In this document: positions 20,362 to 20,372 of the stretch, piece by piece
Numbering within the stretch: position 1 is the first letter of the stretch
How the letters are laid out: every line of letters begins with the position of its first letter
Assembly: GCA_009731375.1 (NCBI GenBank)
Contig: BJOX01000201.1
Coordinates: forward strand, 454,103-474,474
Direction of reading: 5' to 3'
DNA length: 20,372 nt
Origin: Paulinella micropora
Lineage: Eukaryota; Cercozoa; Imbricatea; Euglyphida
Position numbers and translations under genes: made by a program
The notes under the pieces: generated by a model
Database searches by the model: none
What the model saw: the letters and a program-made list of their open reading frames with translations, nothing else
Told to the model about the DNA's origin: nothing

Positions 20362-20372
20362 TTCCCCCCCCC
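20202..20372. repeat. (CT)n and (CA)n microsatellite to window end
   Basis: CT with TTTC variants, (CA)n at about 20298-20330, CT again, then a C-run at the edge. Confidence 0.95.

Overview
The window is eukaryotic. It has GT-AG introns, tRNA-derived SINEs with (ATT)n tails, two N-filled assembly gaps (8589-8598 and 11123-11252) and an extreme load of di-, tri- and tetranucleotide repeats. I cannot name the organism. A repeat-rich animal such as a mollusc is one guess, and another repeat-rich lineage such as an alga is possible. Most long open frames are translations of simple repeats (poly-Val, poly-Ser, LSIYLS, THTYIH and similar) and are not genes.

Under the repeats I find one split protein-coding gene on the + strand. 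Eleven short exons (42 to 123 nt) at 3082-3159, 3459-3500, 4294-4361, 5220-5263, 6728-6850, 8818-8871, 12254-12341, 12427-12521, 13353-13439, 16383-16458 and 17807-17874 each have an AG before and a GT after. They join into one stop-free frame of 823 nt (about 274 codons) with matching phase at all ten junctions. The joined peptide reads as a HEAT/ARM-type alpha-solenoid: [61 protein letters not shown] and MCLNRYYVAEG all carry the x-x-V-R-x-x-A pattern of HEAT B-helices or close to it. An acidic, Pro/Ser-rich linker (exons D and D2) interrupts the solenoid. The gene is open at both ends: it starts before 3082, and the last exon ends in phase 1.

Layout: 1-3081, nested inverted trinucleotide arrays with a 31-bp minisatellite. 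3082-5263, exons A, A2, B and C with a foldback arm, a 163-bp palindrome and (CT)n/(TA)n. 5264-8817, hairpin element, TA-rich tandem units, exon D, then CTAT and ATCC arrays. 8818-12253, exon D2 and a 3.2-kb minisatellite that appears to descend from exon D2 itself. 12254-13439, exons E, F and G in TACC/CATA arrays. 13440-16458, SINEs, ATT/AAT arrays, exon H. 16459-17874, a long (CTT)n tract, SINE, small TIR element, exon I. 17875-20160, (TTAC)n carrying ten further copies of the end of exon I. Then (CT)n/(CA)n to the end.

The most unusual property is that most exons have partial copies in a neighbouring intron. These carry an exon edge together with its splice site (exons C, D, D2, F, G, H and I). 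For D2 and I the copies have grown into long arrays. In the better-preserved copies the base differences are mostly synonymous, which supports both the gene model and the idea that these copies came from coding sequence.
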